DNA of 64,000 bases from Spirosoma telluris (lineage in GTDB: Bacteria; Bacteroidota; Bacteroidia; Cytophagales; Spirosomataceae): positions 3,116,501 through 3,180,500 of the forward strand of contig QLII01000001.1 of the NCBI GenBank assembly GCA_003259005.1, given 5' to 3'. Positions 1 to 9,320 of this stretch are shown one piece after another. The notes below the pieces were generated by a model. That model searched no databases, was not told the DNA's origin, and saw only the letters and a program-made list of their open reading frames with translations. Position 1 is the first letter of the stretch; the number at the start of each line of letters is the position of its first letter. Position numbers and translations under genes: made by a program.

Positions 1-909
1 GACTTGAAAGCGGCCGAAAGTGGGTTACCGAAAACCTATGCAGCCAGCGAATCGGGCCGGGCTACGCAGGGTGCCGCTAAAGGCATTCTGGCGCGGATGT
101 ATCTGACCCGAGCCGGCGTAACAGCGGGATCACCCTTCTGGGCCCAGGCAGCAGCCAAAGCCAAAGAGGTGATGGATCTGGGCGTGTATGACCTCTACGC
201 GAACTTCGCCGATGCGTTTGCCCTTACAGCACGAGGTGGTAAAGAGAATATTTTCGAGATCCAGAATCTGACGGATGTGAAAGGACATACGTTAGGCCGG
301 GGCTACGGGGTGCGTTCTTCACCCATTTATCCGGGAACAGGTTCAGGCATTGCGCGTCCTTCGCCGGGTTTGTTCAGTTTGTATACGGACAAAGACACGC
401 GCAAGGCAGTCACATTTCTGACATCCTATGTCTATAACGGCGTTACCACAACGCTTTCCATCACCGACCCGGATTTCACGAAAGCGGTAGCCTTTCAGAA
501 GCTGTGGGATAAAACGGCCAAAACCCTCGAAGGGACCAGTATTCCCATTCTCCGCTATGCGGATGTGTTGCTCATGTATGCCGAAGCCACCAACGAAGCC
601 AATAATGGGCCTACGGCCGATGCCTACACCGCACTAAATAAAGTTCGCACGAGGGCAGGCCTAACCGCCTTATCGGGCCTGACGTATCAGCAATTCAAGG
701 AAGCGGTTTGGCTGGAACGTCGGCTGGAACTAACGTTTGAGAATACGCGCCGGTACGACCTGATCCGAACGGGTCGACTACTCGATGCCGTGAAAGCCGA
801 GAACAGTTTCGCCCGGAATGCTACCATTCAGCCGTTCCATGTCCTGATGCCCATTCCACAAACCGATATGGATGCGAATCCGAATCTAAAGCAAAATCCA
901 GGCTATTAA
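1..909 (+). CDS. RagB/SusD family nutrient-uptake outer membrane lipoprotein, C-terminal part
   Basis: The reading frame is open to the left edge, so the start and lipobox lie outside the window. SusD proteins are surface lipoproteins that capture oligosaccharides with a SusC TonB-dependent channel, which would be expected just upstream. About 302 residues remain of a usual 450-600. The family signature is clear: an R-Y-A-D-V-L-L-M-Y-A-E-A helix near residue 183, a VRTRAGL segment, a WLERRLELTFE helix followed by R-Y-D-L-I-R, and the typical C-terminal PIPQ...NPNLKQNPGY ending. The frame is intact. A 14-bp hairpin follows directly. The substrate cannot be told from this fragment; downstream carbohydrate genes suggest a polysaccharide-utilisation locus ending here. 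Confidence 0.95.
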   Translation, partial: DLKAAESGLPKTYAASESGRATQGAAKGILARMYLTRAGVTAGSPFWAQAAAKAKEVMDLGVYDLYANFADAFALTARGGKENIFEIQNLTDVKGHTLGRGYGVRSSPIYPGTGSGIARPSPGLFSLYTDKDTRKAVTFLTSYVYNGVTTTLSITDPDFTKAVAFQKLWDKTAKTLEGTSIPILRYADVLLMYAEATNEANNGPTADAYTALNKVRTRAGLTALSGLTYQQFKEAVWLERRLELTFENTRRYDLIRTGRLLDAVKAENSFARNATIQPFHVLMPIPQTDMDANPNLKQNPGY

Positions 910-918
910 TCGTCACGC

Positions 919-951
919 AACTTTCCGAAAGCTTGGCGCTTTCGGAAAGTT
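919..951 (+). terminator. Hairpin after the SusD gene
   Basis: A perfect 14-bp stem (919-932 pairing with 938-951) with a 5-nt loop starts 10 nt after the SusD stop. It is followed by a short T-run at 962-966. Position and shape suit a terminator or 3'-end stabiliser for the SusCD transcript. The T-run is displaced, so intrinsic termination is only probable. A sibling hairpin with the same core (aactttccgaaag type) occurs at 6705-6737. Confidence 0.6.
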
Positions 952-966
952 ATCACCACTATTTTT

Positions 967-2259
967 ATGACAAACCGCAGAGACTTCCTTAAACAAACGC
1001 CCTCGCTAATTGGGTTGCTGATGAGCATTCCAGCATTAGCACAAACAACCCCAGTACGACTGACCGCAGCTAAAAAATCCATCATTCTCCGTTCGTCCTG
1101 GCAAACGGTGAACATTGGCGACATTGGCCATACGCCCGGTGTGCTTGCCCTGTTGGAGAAATACCTGCCCGACGTGGAGGTTCGGCTATGGCCATCCAGC
1201 GTCGATAATGGCGTTGAGGAGTTATTGAAAAAGCGATTCCCAAACGTACCCATTATCAAAACGCCCGACGAGATTGCGTCGGCGATGAGCGAGTGCGTTT
1301 TTTTGCTGCATGGTTCCGGGCCTTCGCTGGTTGCCCGGAAAGATGTAGAGCGCTGGCACAAAGAAACCGGCAAGCCCTACGGCGTGTATGGAATCACCTT
1401 CCCAGGGGTATACAGCCCTGATCCCAAAGCGGTTATAACGGCCAATCCACTTGATGTTGAATTGCTGAGTAAAGCCCGTTTTGCCCTGTTCCGCGACTCT
1501 ATTTCATTGGAATTCGCGAAGAGCCACGGTGTAACCAGCCCTGTCATGGAGTTTTGTCCCGATGGTGCCTTTGCCGTGGATCTACGAAACGACCTGGCGG
1601 CTATTTCCTTCATGAAAGAACACGGCCTGGAAGAAGGCAAGTTCCTGTGCGTTATTCCCCGAACCCGGTTTACACCTTATTGGGAAATTCCCGGCAAAAA
1701 AACACCTTTTGACGAGACAAGAAACGCCCGCAATCAGGCGATGAAAGAGCACGACAACGCACCCCTTCGGGAAGCGATCATTGCCATTGTTCGTCAGACA
1801 CCCATGAAAATTCTGATTTGCCCGGAAGACGAAACGCAGGTTAAACTGGGGAAAGAAATCCTCCTGGACAAGCTGCCCGACGACGTAAAGCCCAGAGTCG
1901 TTTGGCGTGACAGATACTGGATCACCGACGAAGCGGTCAGCACCTACATTCGGTCTGCGGGGTTGTTTGGTCTGGAAATGCACTCGCCCATTATGTGTAT
2001 CGGCAATGGGATTCCAGCCATCGTTGGTCGATTTGCCGAACAAACCAGTAAAGGGGTTATGTGGCGGGATATTGGCCTTGGCGACTGGCTGTTTGATATG
2101 GACAATGAACAGGATGTAGCCCGCTACGTACCAACAGTGCTGGCAATGGCCAAAGATCCCAAAGCGGCCAAAGTCAAAGCGGCCAAAGGACGAAAGTTTG
2201 TTGAGCAACGACAGCGGGAAACGATGGGGTTGCTGAAGAAAAACGTGATTTCGCTCTAA
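967..2259 (+). CDS. Polysaccharide pyruvyl transferase family protein with Tat signal
   Basis: 430 residues. The N-terminus has a twin-arginine motif (NRRDFLK, residues 3-9), a hydrophobic stretch and an Ala-x-Ala-type cleavage site near residue 25, indicating export. The body resembles the polysaccharide pyruvyl transferase superfamily (PF04230): a nucleotide-sugar-type GDIGHTPG loop near residue 50 and a C-terminal block with LEMHSP near residue 339 followed by GNGIPAI, which matches the conserved His/Gly block of the family. Family members move pyruvate from PEP to glycan sugars in the cytoplasm. An exported member is odd, and secreted Bacteroidota homologues have no assigned reaction. The frame is intact and a 42-bp palindrome follows. 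Family assignment is fairly secure; function is not. Confidence 0.75.
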   Translation: MTNRRDFLKQTPSLIGLLMSIPALAQTTPVRLTAAKKSIILRSSWQTVNIGDIGHTPGVLALLEKYLPDVEVRLWPSSVDNGVEELLKKRFPNVPIIKTPDEIASAMSECVFLLHGSGPSLVARKDVERWHKETGKPYGVYGITFPGVYSPDPKAVITANPLDVELLSKARFALFRDSISLEFAKSHGVTSPVMEFCPDGAFAVDLRNDLAAISFMKEHGLEEGKFLCVIPRTRFTPYWEIPGKKTPFDETRNARNQAMKEHDNAPLREAIIAIVRQTPMKILICPEDETQVKLGKEILLDKLPDDVKPRVVWRDRYWITDEAVSTYIRSAGLFGLEMHSPIMCIGNGIPAIVGRFAEQTSKGVMWRDIGLGDWLFDMDNEQDVARYVPTVLAMAKDPKAAKVKAAKGRKFVEQRQRETMGLLKKNVISL

Positions 2260-2280
2260 AATTCAGGCCCGAAAAGTGTA

Positions 2281-2367
2281 AGCGGTTGTTGCGGGTATTT
2301 TCATATGCTGTATGCCATGTCTTGGAGACATGGCATACAGCATATGAAAATACCCGCAACAACCGCT
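2281..2367. repeat. Perfect 42-bp palindrome with 3-nt loop
   Basis: Positions 2281-2322 are the exact reverse complement of 2326-2367, leaving a 3-nt centre. The inner part (tatgccatgtct / agacatggcata) and the gggtattttcata block recur in the palindrome at 47655-47727. The element lies between two plus-strand genes with no T-tract, so it is better seen as a dispersed palindromic repeat that may also stabilise or attenuate the transcript. Confidence 0.9.
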
Positions 2368-2433
2368 CATAAAAATGGCTAAGTTTGATAGGCAGAACAT
2401 ACCCTAAACGCCCCTGAATAGCTCATCAGACAT

Positions 2434-3226
2434 ATGCATACCCTTTCCAACCTCTACGTTGCAGGCTTTATTCTCTTTATTACTCTTGCGTTCAAGCAGG
2501 ATATACCGCCCCGGTTGAAGCTATTCCTGCTCATTGGCCAGTCGAACATGGCAGGGCGGGTGTCCCTGAAGCTGAAGATCAGCAGGCTCATCCACGTGTC
2601 TGGATGCTCACCAAAGAGTTAAGCTGGGTGCCCGCCCGCGATCCCATGCATTTCGATAAACCCGCTGTCATTGGTGTAGGACCAGGATTTGCCTTTGCCA
2701 GAAAACTGGCTGATAGCTATCCAGACATGGCTATTGGGCTAATTCCCTGTGCGGTAGGAGGTTCGGGCATTGATGTCTGGAAGCCGGGTGCCTATTATGA
2801 ACCGACAAAATCATACCCGTATGATGATGCGCTCCGTCGGGCAAAGAAAGCCCTCGAACATGGGGAACTGGCGGGGTTTATCTGGCATCAGGGCGAATCG
2901 GACTCAACACCGGAAAAAGCCATCGTCTACGAAGAAAAACTAACTGAACTGGTAAAGCGGTTTCGGAAGGAGTTGAACGCTCCAATGTCCCCTTTGTCGT
3001 AGGAACCTTAGGTGATTTTGTCGTAGACCGCGATCCAGAGGCTAAAATCGTCAATGAAGCCCTTCAACAGGCAACTAAAACCATCCCAAACTCTTACTGC
3101 GTCCTGTCTTCGGGGCTGACTGATAAAGGTGATTCGACCCATTTCGATACCCGTTCGGCCCGCATCCTTGGCCAACGATATGCTGATGTATTTATTCAGA
3201 AGAAGCTACTAACGATCAAACCCTAA
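2434..3226 (+). CDS. Sialate O-acetylesterase-like SGNH esterase (CE6 type), read as frameshifted
   Basis: Three frames join into one protein of about 264 residues. The order is a signal-type N-terminus, block I with GQSNMAGR, a central AVGGSGIDVW glycine block, WHQGESD, and a C-terminal STHFD block with the catalytic Asp-His. These are the hallmarks of carbohydrate esterase family 6/sialate O-acetylesterases, which remove acetyl groups from sugars. One base appears lost near 2557-2561 (a G-run) and another near 2981-2986. Restoring both gives uninterrupted family sequence to the TAA at 3224-3226. Sequencing error is more likely than decay because all residues needed for catalysis are still encoded. 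Two MFS transporters follow. Confidence 0.8.
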
Positions 3227-3368
3227 ATCGATTGGAAGGCATTTTCGTAAAAAAAACGGGGCAAATCAGTCTAATTCCCGTCGTCAGTACTCCCTTACCC
3301 ATAATCTTCTTTGGTCATTTCGTATAATTGCAAAACTATTTCCCTTTCTTAATCACTGATTTTGCCGC

Positions 3369-4648
3369 ATGGCTATTCCTACTGTTTCATCCAAACCGTC
3401 CGGCGCGGCTCAATCGGCTCAGGTCGGGTTGTTTGGTCTACCGGTCATTGTAGCCGCCCTGGGCTACTTCGTTGATATTTACGACCTTCTCCTTTTCGGC
3501 ATTGTACGCGTGCCCAGTTTAAAAGATCTCGGCCTCACACCCGACCAAATCTCGACCGTTGGTGCCAACATTATTAACTGGCAAATGGGCGGTTTACTTC
3601 TCGGTGGCATTCTGTGGGGTGTCATTGGCGATAAGCGAGGTCGGCTATCAGTCTTATTTGGTAGTATCATTACCTACTCCATTGCCAACATTGCCTGTGG
3701 GTTCGTCAAAGATGTCACGTTTATGGACCCATCTATGTATTATGCCCTCATGCGCTTTGTGGCGGGTATTGGTCTGGCGGGCGAGTTGGGTGCCGGTATC
3801 ACGCTCGTGAGTGAAGTACTCCCCAAAGAAAAACGCGCTATCGGCACCTCACTTGTAGCCGGTATTGGCCTTTTTGGTGCTGTGGTGGCCTATTTCACCG
3901 TTAAACTATTCGACTGGCAGATGGCCTTTTTTGTGGTGGCGGACTAGGGTTTGGCTTACTGCTCCTTCGGGTCGGTGTAGTGGAGTCAGGTATGTTCAAG
4001 GACGTCTCCGACCAGAAACACGTTAGTCGGGGTAATTTCCTGTCCTTCTTTACAAGCTATACACGGTTTGTACGCTACCTCAAGTGCATTGGCATTGGAC
4101 TTCCAACCTGGTTCGTGATTGGCATTCTGGCCACCTTCAGTAATGAGTTTGGAAAAGCTTTAGGCATTGCCGAAGAAATTCAACCGGGCTTAGCCATCAT
4201 GTGGTGCTATGTTGGGCTGGCTGTCGGCGACCTGGCCAGTGGTTTCATCAGTCAGTCATTAGCGTCTCGTAAAAAAGCGGTTGCGCTCCTTATGGCGGTT
4301 GCGCTCGTATTTGGCTTAATCTATTTATACTTCGGGATTAAAAGTGCAACCGTTCTCTACGGACTATGCCTGGCGATGGGAGTTGGCATTGGCTACTGGG
4401 CCATGTTCGTAACCATTGGTGCCGAGCAGTTTGGGACAAATATTCGGGCTACAGCCGCTACGACCATACCCAACATGGTACGCGGCTTAGTCATTCCCAT
4501 GACCCTGGGGTATCAGGCACTCAAACCGTCACTGGACATTATTAATGCGGGTGCTGCCGTTGGCCTGATTAGCTTTATCCTCGGTTTCTACTCCATCCTG
4601 ACCATTCCCGAAACGCATGGTAAGGATTTGAATTATCTGGAAGAATAA
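3369..4648 (+). CDS. MFS transporter, tandem copy 1, read as frameshifted
   Basis: A 12-helix major facilitator superfamily protein of about 426 residues. It has motif A (GDKRGR) after the second helix and an E-T-H-G-K-D-L ending. Close similarity to the next gene runs over the whole length, including FGLPVIVAALGYF against FALPVIVSALGFF and KRGR-SVLFGSIITYS. One G is missing near 3934-3939: the frame stops after FFVVAD, whereas copy 2 continues with a glycine-rich loop, and restoring the base gives FFVGGGLGFGLLLLRV. The substrate is unknown; the family includes proton-coupled sugar, organic acid and peptide carriers. Lying between an acetylesterase and a GH20-like gene, import of a sugar product is plausible. 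Confidence 0.85.
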
Positions 4649-4649
4649 A

Positions 4650-4745
4650 AAAGGGATGAAGGAGGAGAGGGCGTAAAGGGAGGAGGGAAATACAATTGGC
4701 ACATTTCCCTTCCTCCCTTTACGCCCTCTCCTCCTTCATCCCTTT
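4650..4745. repeat. Long inverted repeat between tandem MFS genes
   Basis: Arms 4650-4691 and 4703-4745 are complementary over about 42 bp with a single unpaired base, around an 11-nt loop. One arm is almost pure purine and the other pyrimidine. It fills nearly the whole gap between the two MFS genes, so a transcript crossing it would form a very stable hairpin. That could partly terminate transcription or uncouple expression of the two copies. No T-tract follows. Confidence 0.85.
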
Positions 4746-4763
4746 ACTCACCCCTCCCTTTTT

Positions 4764-6011
4764 ATGCAAACGCTCTCTCCTACTCCTGCCCAAGTATCCT
4801 TTCGCCCACTATTCGCATTACCCGTCATTGTATCGGCGCTGGGGTTCTTTGTGGATGTGTATGACATGCTCATCTTCAGCATTGTCCGCGTGCCAAGTCT
4901 GCAATCGCTGGGCTTATCGGAGGAGGAAGTTTCGAAGGCAGGAACGTTTATTATTAATTTCCAACAGGCCGGTCTGGTCATCGGCGGTTTCCTGTGGGGT
5001 GCGCTGGGCGACAAGCGCGGGCGTATGTCGGTGCTGTTCGGAAGTATCATTACCTATTCGCTGACGAACATTGCCTGCGGGTTTGTTCAGGATGTGAACA
5101 CCTATGCCCTGTTACGATTTCTGGCCGGTGTTGGCCTCTCCGGCGAAATTGGAGCCGCCATTGTGCTCGTATCTGAAATACTGCCTAAAGCCATCCGAAG
5201 TTACGGTTCTGCTGTCGTAGCGGGGATTGGTTATCTGGGGGCCGGTGCCGCTTATTTCACCGTCGAATATTTCAACTGGCGAACGGCCTTCTGGGTTGGA
5301 GGTGGCATGGGCTTCGCCTTGTTGCTGCTTCGGGTCAGTGTATTTGAATCAGGTTTATTCAGCCGGATGAAGACGGAGCATAAAGAGGTCAGCCGGGGCA
5401 ATTTTCTTTACTTTTTTAGTAGCTGGAAACAAGCCATTAAATACCTCCGCTGTGTGACGGTGGGCATGCCAACCTGGTTTGTGGTCGGCATTCTAGCTAC
5501 GTTCGCCAATGAGCTTGGCCAGGCGCTGGGCATCGATGAGGTGGTCAAACCAGGCCGTTGTGTCATGATGATTTACGTGGGCATGGCCGTGGGTGATTTA
5601 CTCAGTGGACCACTCAGCCATTGGCTCAAGTCACGTCTAAAAACGATTATAGGGTTATTAGCACTGGGTGCTTTACTGAGTGGCATCTATCTATTTGGCG
5701 GTATTCATACGGCGAGTGGCATCTACACTGTCTGTTTAGTTTTAGGATTCTGTACAGGCTACATCGCCATGTTCCTGACCATGGTTGCCGAACTCTACGG
5801 TACGAATCTCCGTAACACAGCCACAACCTCGGTGCCGAGTGTGGTGCGGGGTACGCTGATTCCGATGACGCTATTTTTTCAGGCACTGAAGCCCTCGATG
5901 GGTGCTTTGGTGACCGCCGGAATCCTGGGTGTTATCGTGTATGGCCTCTCCTTCTGGTCGCTGAGCCAGATGGAAGAAACATTTGGCAAGGATCTGGACT
6001 TCGTGGAGTAA
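4764..6011 (+). CDS. MFS transporter, tandem copy 2
   Basis: 415 residues in an intact frame with about 12 hydrophobic segments. Motif A is seen as GALGDKRGRMS near residue 75. The protein is colinear with the preceding MFS gene from the FALPVIV helix to the C-terminal ETFGKDLDFVE, so the two arose by tandem duplication and have since diverged. MFS carriers of this type move small metabolites across the inner membrane using the proton gradient. The substrate cannot be read from sequence. It serves here as the reference that locates the frameshift in copy 1. The stop is followed by an AATGAATAATGG-type repeat block. Confidence 0.88.
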   Translation: MQTLSPTPAQVSFRPLFALPVIVSALGFFVDVYDMLIFSIVRVPSLQSLGLSEEEVSKAGTFIINFQQAGLVIGGFLWGALGDKRGRMSVLFGSIITYSLTNIACGFVQDVNTYALLRFLAGVGLSGEIGAAIVLVSEILPKAIRSYGSAVVAGIGYLGAGAAYFTVEYFNWRTAFWVGGGMGFALLLLRVSVFESGLFSRMKTEHKEVSRGNFLYFFSSWKQAIKYLRCVTVGMPTWFVVGILATFANELGQALGIDEVVKPGRCVMMIYVGMAVGDLLSGPLSHWLKSRLKTIIGLLALGALLSGIYLFGGIHTASGIYTVCLVLGFCTGYIAMFLTMVAELYGTNLRNTATTSVPSVVRGTLIPMTLFFQALKPSMGALVTAGILGVIVYGLSFWSLSQMEETFGKDLDFVE

Positions 6012-6016
6012 GTCTT

Positions 6017-6141
6017 AATGAATAATGGATAATGAATAATGAATAATGGATAATGAATAATGGATAATGGATAATGGTAAGCCTCTGATTTCCATTGTAC
6101 ATTATTCATTGTTCATTATTCATTGTCCATTATCCATTACC
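6017..6141. repeat. AATGGATAATG-family repeat block with inverted arms
   Basis: The left half (6017-6079) is a run of 7-nt units of the aatgaat/aatggat type. The right half (about 6092-6140) is the reverse-complement version. The same element occurs at 10926-10993 and 53882-54001, each time against a gene end or start. Tandem heptamers arranged as an inverted repeat can fold into a long A/T-rich hairpin. Confidence 0.85.
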
Positions 6142-6259
6142 CTAGCATCAGCCATTCATCATTTATTTAAACCGTTTCTCCAGATTGCCAGCGTTCGAGG
6201 GGGGTAACTGCATCATTGAGTTGACAGCTAAAGGTTCAAAACTTAATTCGTTCAACTCA

Positions 6260-6667
6260 ATGAAAACGTCCATCAAATTACTCGCCAGCGCTTTTGTATT
6301 TGCATTAACTATCTCAGCATCAACACCTTCTTTCGCTACCGACGGTCATCCACAGAACAAAGCCTTTGCGGCCGTTGTGTTCCCTTCTGCCAATGCATCC
6401 AAGCTTTGGGTGTGTCTGGAAAAATATCAATCCGAGAATAAAATCACACTTCAATTGCTCAATCAACGGGGCGATGTGTTGTTCAATGAAATTCTCTGCG
6501 GCAAAAACAGCAAACAAAATGCCTTCCGTCAGCAGTTCGACATGAATGAACTTGGCGATGGTAACTACACTTTCCGCATAACGGCTGGCGATCAGCGTGA
6601 AGACATCTCCATCAAGCTGGCAACACCCTCTCTGGAAGCTCCTACCCGACTCATCGCCATTAAGTAA
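6260..6667 (+). CDS. Small secreted protein of unknown function
   Basis: The ATG at 6260 is chosen over the upstream in-frame start at 6185 because it begins a textbook signal peptide (MKTSIKLLASAFVFALTISA, then Ala-rich cleavage). The mature part is about 110 residues, probably all beta, with KITLQLLNQRGDVLFNE and YTFRITAGDQREDISIKL segments. These resemble the small Bacteroidota beta-sandwich proteins found in cell envelopes. No catalytic motif is visible and I do not recognise a named family. It is monocistronic: an intrinsic terminator follows at 6705. Confidence 0.7.
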   Translation: MKTSIKLLASAFVFALTISASTPSFATDGHPQNKAFAAVVFPSANASKLWVCLEKYQSENKITLQLLNQRGDVLFNEILCGKNSKQNAFRQQFDMNELGDGNYTFRITAGDQREDISIKLATPSLEAPTRLIAIK

Positions 6668-6704
6668 GTGACTACATACTAAAGCTTCCTGAAAATTACC
6701 CGTC

Positions 6705-6745
6705 AACTTCCCGAAAGTTTGGAACTTTCGGGAAGTTTTGTTTTA
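6705..6745 (+). terminator. Rho-independent terminator
   Basis: A perfect 15-bp stem (6705-6719 with 6723-6737) and a 3-nt loop are followed by a T-rich tail (ttgtttt). It ends the transcript of the small secreted protein gene at 6667. Confidence 0.85.
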
Positions 6746-6832
6746 CGCTTGTACCGAATAGAAAATCAGCAAATCAGGCTTATATCCTAAGATGCTTAAA
6801 CCAGAGCGTGCTGATCCATAAATTCACTATCA

Positions 6833-7947
6833 ATGTCCAGGCTATTTATTCTATTTGCTGCCTTCATTGTCGCTTTTTCCAATACATCGGCGCTAGCCCA
6901 AACCAAAATCGACAGTCTCCTGCCAATTCGTGGTTCTGCATTGCGGCTCCGCAACCCAAACAACTCGATACGTTTATCAAATTCATCCATGAAGAACTGG
7001 CTCCCCGACAGGTGAATACGTTGATTCTCCGGGTTGACTTCAACTACGAATTCGACAGCCATCCTGAGTTGCGTGACAGCATTGCGTTATCGAAACGGGA
7101 CGTAAAAAAACTGGTTAAAGCCTGTCGACAACACAACATCCGCCTGATTCCTCAAATCAATTTATTGGGCCACCAGTCATGGGCGAGCAAAACCACTAAT
7201 TTGCTGCGCGTCTATCCCGAATTTGACGAAACACCCCAGGTAAAAATGCCCGAAAAATACGTCTGGCCCAATCCCGATGGTCTGTATTGCAAAAGTTACT
7301 GCCCATTACATCCGGGTGTTCATGCCGTTGTATTTGCTCTGGTCGATGAAATTTGTGATGCGTTTGAAACCGATGCGTTTCATGCGGGTATGGACGAAGT
7401 GTTTTATATCGGCCATGACGCCTGTCCGCGCTGTTCAGGCCGCGACAAAGCCGAATTATTTGCGGACGAAGTCAACATCATACGGAACCACCTGGCCGAG
7501 AGAAATCGTAAACTCTGGATTTGGGGCGACCGGCTGATCGACGGAAAGACGACGGGTATTGGTTTATGGGAAGGCAGTTTCAACAATACCTATCGTGCTA
7601 TTGACCTGATTGCCAAAGATGTAATGATTTGCGACTGGCACTACGAGCGCCCCGACCAAACCGCCGTTTATTTTGCCACAAAGGGCCTCAGCGTGATCAC
7701 CTGCCCCTGGCGTAAACCGGGTTTCGCAGTTTTACAAACACAGGATATGGTCCGATTCAGGAAGTCGGTAACGCCCGTCATGAAAGAACGGTTTCAGGGG
7801 ATGATGCAAACGGTATGGTCGGGTGCCGGGCCGTTTCTGGATGAATTTTATGGTGTAAAAGTCAATCCAGATTCAGGCGAAGACACGGCCAGCAACTGCT
7901 TTAGAACTATGTTTGGCGAAATAAAACGACTTAGTGAAGCAAATTAA
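6833..7947 (+). CDS. GH20-like glycoside hydrolase, read as frameshifted
   Basis: The ATG at 6833 gives a clear signal peptide (MSRLFILFAAFIVAFSNTSA) and reads to PIRG. One G is missing near 6930-6934, after which the frame continues as FCIAAPQPKQLDTFIKFI to the stop at 7947, about 372 residues in total. The body looks like a (beta/alpha)8 catalytic domain of glycoside hydrolase family 20: LIPQINLLGHQSW, then HAGMDEVF containing the Asp-Glu pair that family 20 uses for substrate-assisted cleavage of N-acetylhexosaminides, then WIWGDRL and a Trp-rich end. No carbohydrate-binding domain is present. A DUF5009 acyltransferase gene follows 12 nt later, suggesting co-expression in amino-sugar processing. 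Confidence 0.75.
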
Positions 7948-7959
7948 CCCGTTCCTAAA

Positions 7960-9185
7960 ATGGTATCGACTCCCTTGAAACCAAGCACAGCGACGCTGTC
8001 GGCAAAACGTGTGTTTTCCATTGATGTCTTCCGGGCATTGACCATGCTCACAATGATTTTCGTCAATGATTTAGGAACATTGTCGGGTATTCCACTCTGG
8101 CTTGAACATTCACGTGCCGATCAGGATTTTCTGGGGTTCGCCGATACGGTTTTTCCCTGTTTTCTGGTCATTGTTGGCATGTCGATTCCCTTTGCCATCC
8201 GCCAGCGGCTTACCAAAGGCGATTCGTATCTGGCCATCCTACAACACATTATTCTGCGGTCAATTGCCTTACTGGTGATGGGTGTTTTTTTTGTCAATAT
8301 TCATGATCTGAATCCGAAAGCTACCGGTTTGACGTCTGCCTGGTTCGTTATCCTGATGATCACGGCGTTTTTTCTAATCTGGAATCAGTACCCCAAACGG
8401 GGCGGATTAACGAAAGCCATTTTCATCGGATTGCAAGTACTTGGCGTAGGCATCCTGATCTATCTGGCAGCTATTTTCAGAGGAGGCAGCGACGATCATC
8501 TAACCAACATGACGCCCCAATGGTGGGGAATTTTAGGGCTTATCGGCTGGACGTATCTCACTTGTGCTACGCTCTACTTATTTCTCCACAAGCAGCCAAT
8601 GCTGCTGATCGCGGCCTGGCTGTTTTTCACGGTTTTGAACATCGCAGGTCACGCAGGATGGTTGCACATCCTATGGCCCGAAGGCCCGCGTACCTGGATG
8701 CCGGACAATGGCGCGTTTAACGCCCTTGCCTTCTCGGGCATATTAGCTACCCTTCTCCTGACACGCTTGCAGCAAACGGAAAAAGAAAACCAAGTACCTA
8801 TCCTATTTACGGGCCTAGGAATTCTATTTCTTGTAGCCGGATTTCTTTCCCGAAATTTCTTTATCATCTCGAAAATTCAGGCAACGCCCACCTGGATTTT
8901 CCTTTGCTGTGGCATCGCCTTTATTGTCTATGCGGGTATTTATTGGCTAGTCGACCTGAATGGAAAAGCGCACTGGTTCGATCTGATAAAAACCGCCGGA
9001 ACCAGTACATTAACCTGTTATCTGATTCCGGATCTCTATTATAGCCTGGCCGACTTTCCGGCACTTCACTACCCGAATCACTCACGACAGGTGGCGTTGG
9101 ATTACTCAAATCGCTCCTGTTCGCCCTGCTGATTATTGGTATTACGGCCATACTAGGCAAGATGAGGATTAAGTTGAAGCTGTAA
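7960..9185 (+). CDS. DUF5009 / HGSNAT-like membrane acyltransferase, read as frameshifted
   Basis: An inner-membrane protein of about 409 residues with roughly 10-11 helices. The N-terminal signature S-I-D-V-F-R-A-L-T-M (residues 20-29), then ADTVFPCFLVIVGMSIPFA, is typical of the heparan-alpha-glucosaminide N-acetyltransferase/NagX-like family (DUF5009). These proteins move an acetyl group across the membrane onto a glucosamine end. One C is missing near 9071-9075. Restoring it replaces the premature end with PESLTTGGVGLLKSLLFALL and a basic tail ending at 9183-9185. Pairing with the GH20-like enzyme directly upstream supports a role in N-acetyl-sugar turnover. Confidence 0.8.
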
Positions 9186-9320
9186 CTTCCCCCTTCAATT
9201 CTAACCTTATTTTCTAACCACTTAGGCTTTCGATTCGTTAAAATTACGTACTTGTGAAGGGCAAAAAACGTAATGATATCTCCCTATTCACAACATCTGC
9301 TCCGTTAACCTTCTTTATTC

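Noticed and set aside
1582..2208. Long minus-strand open frame opposite the pyruvyl-transferase-like gene
   Set aside because: It has no family features or signal and mirrors the codon pattern of the plus-strand gene, so it is a shadow.
2434..2622. A separate 62-residue small protein
   Set aside because: It is the N-terminus of the SGNH esterase; the GQSNMAG block shows it belongs with the next frame.
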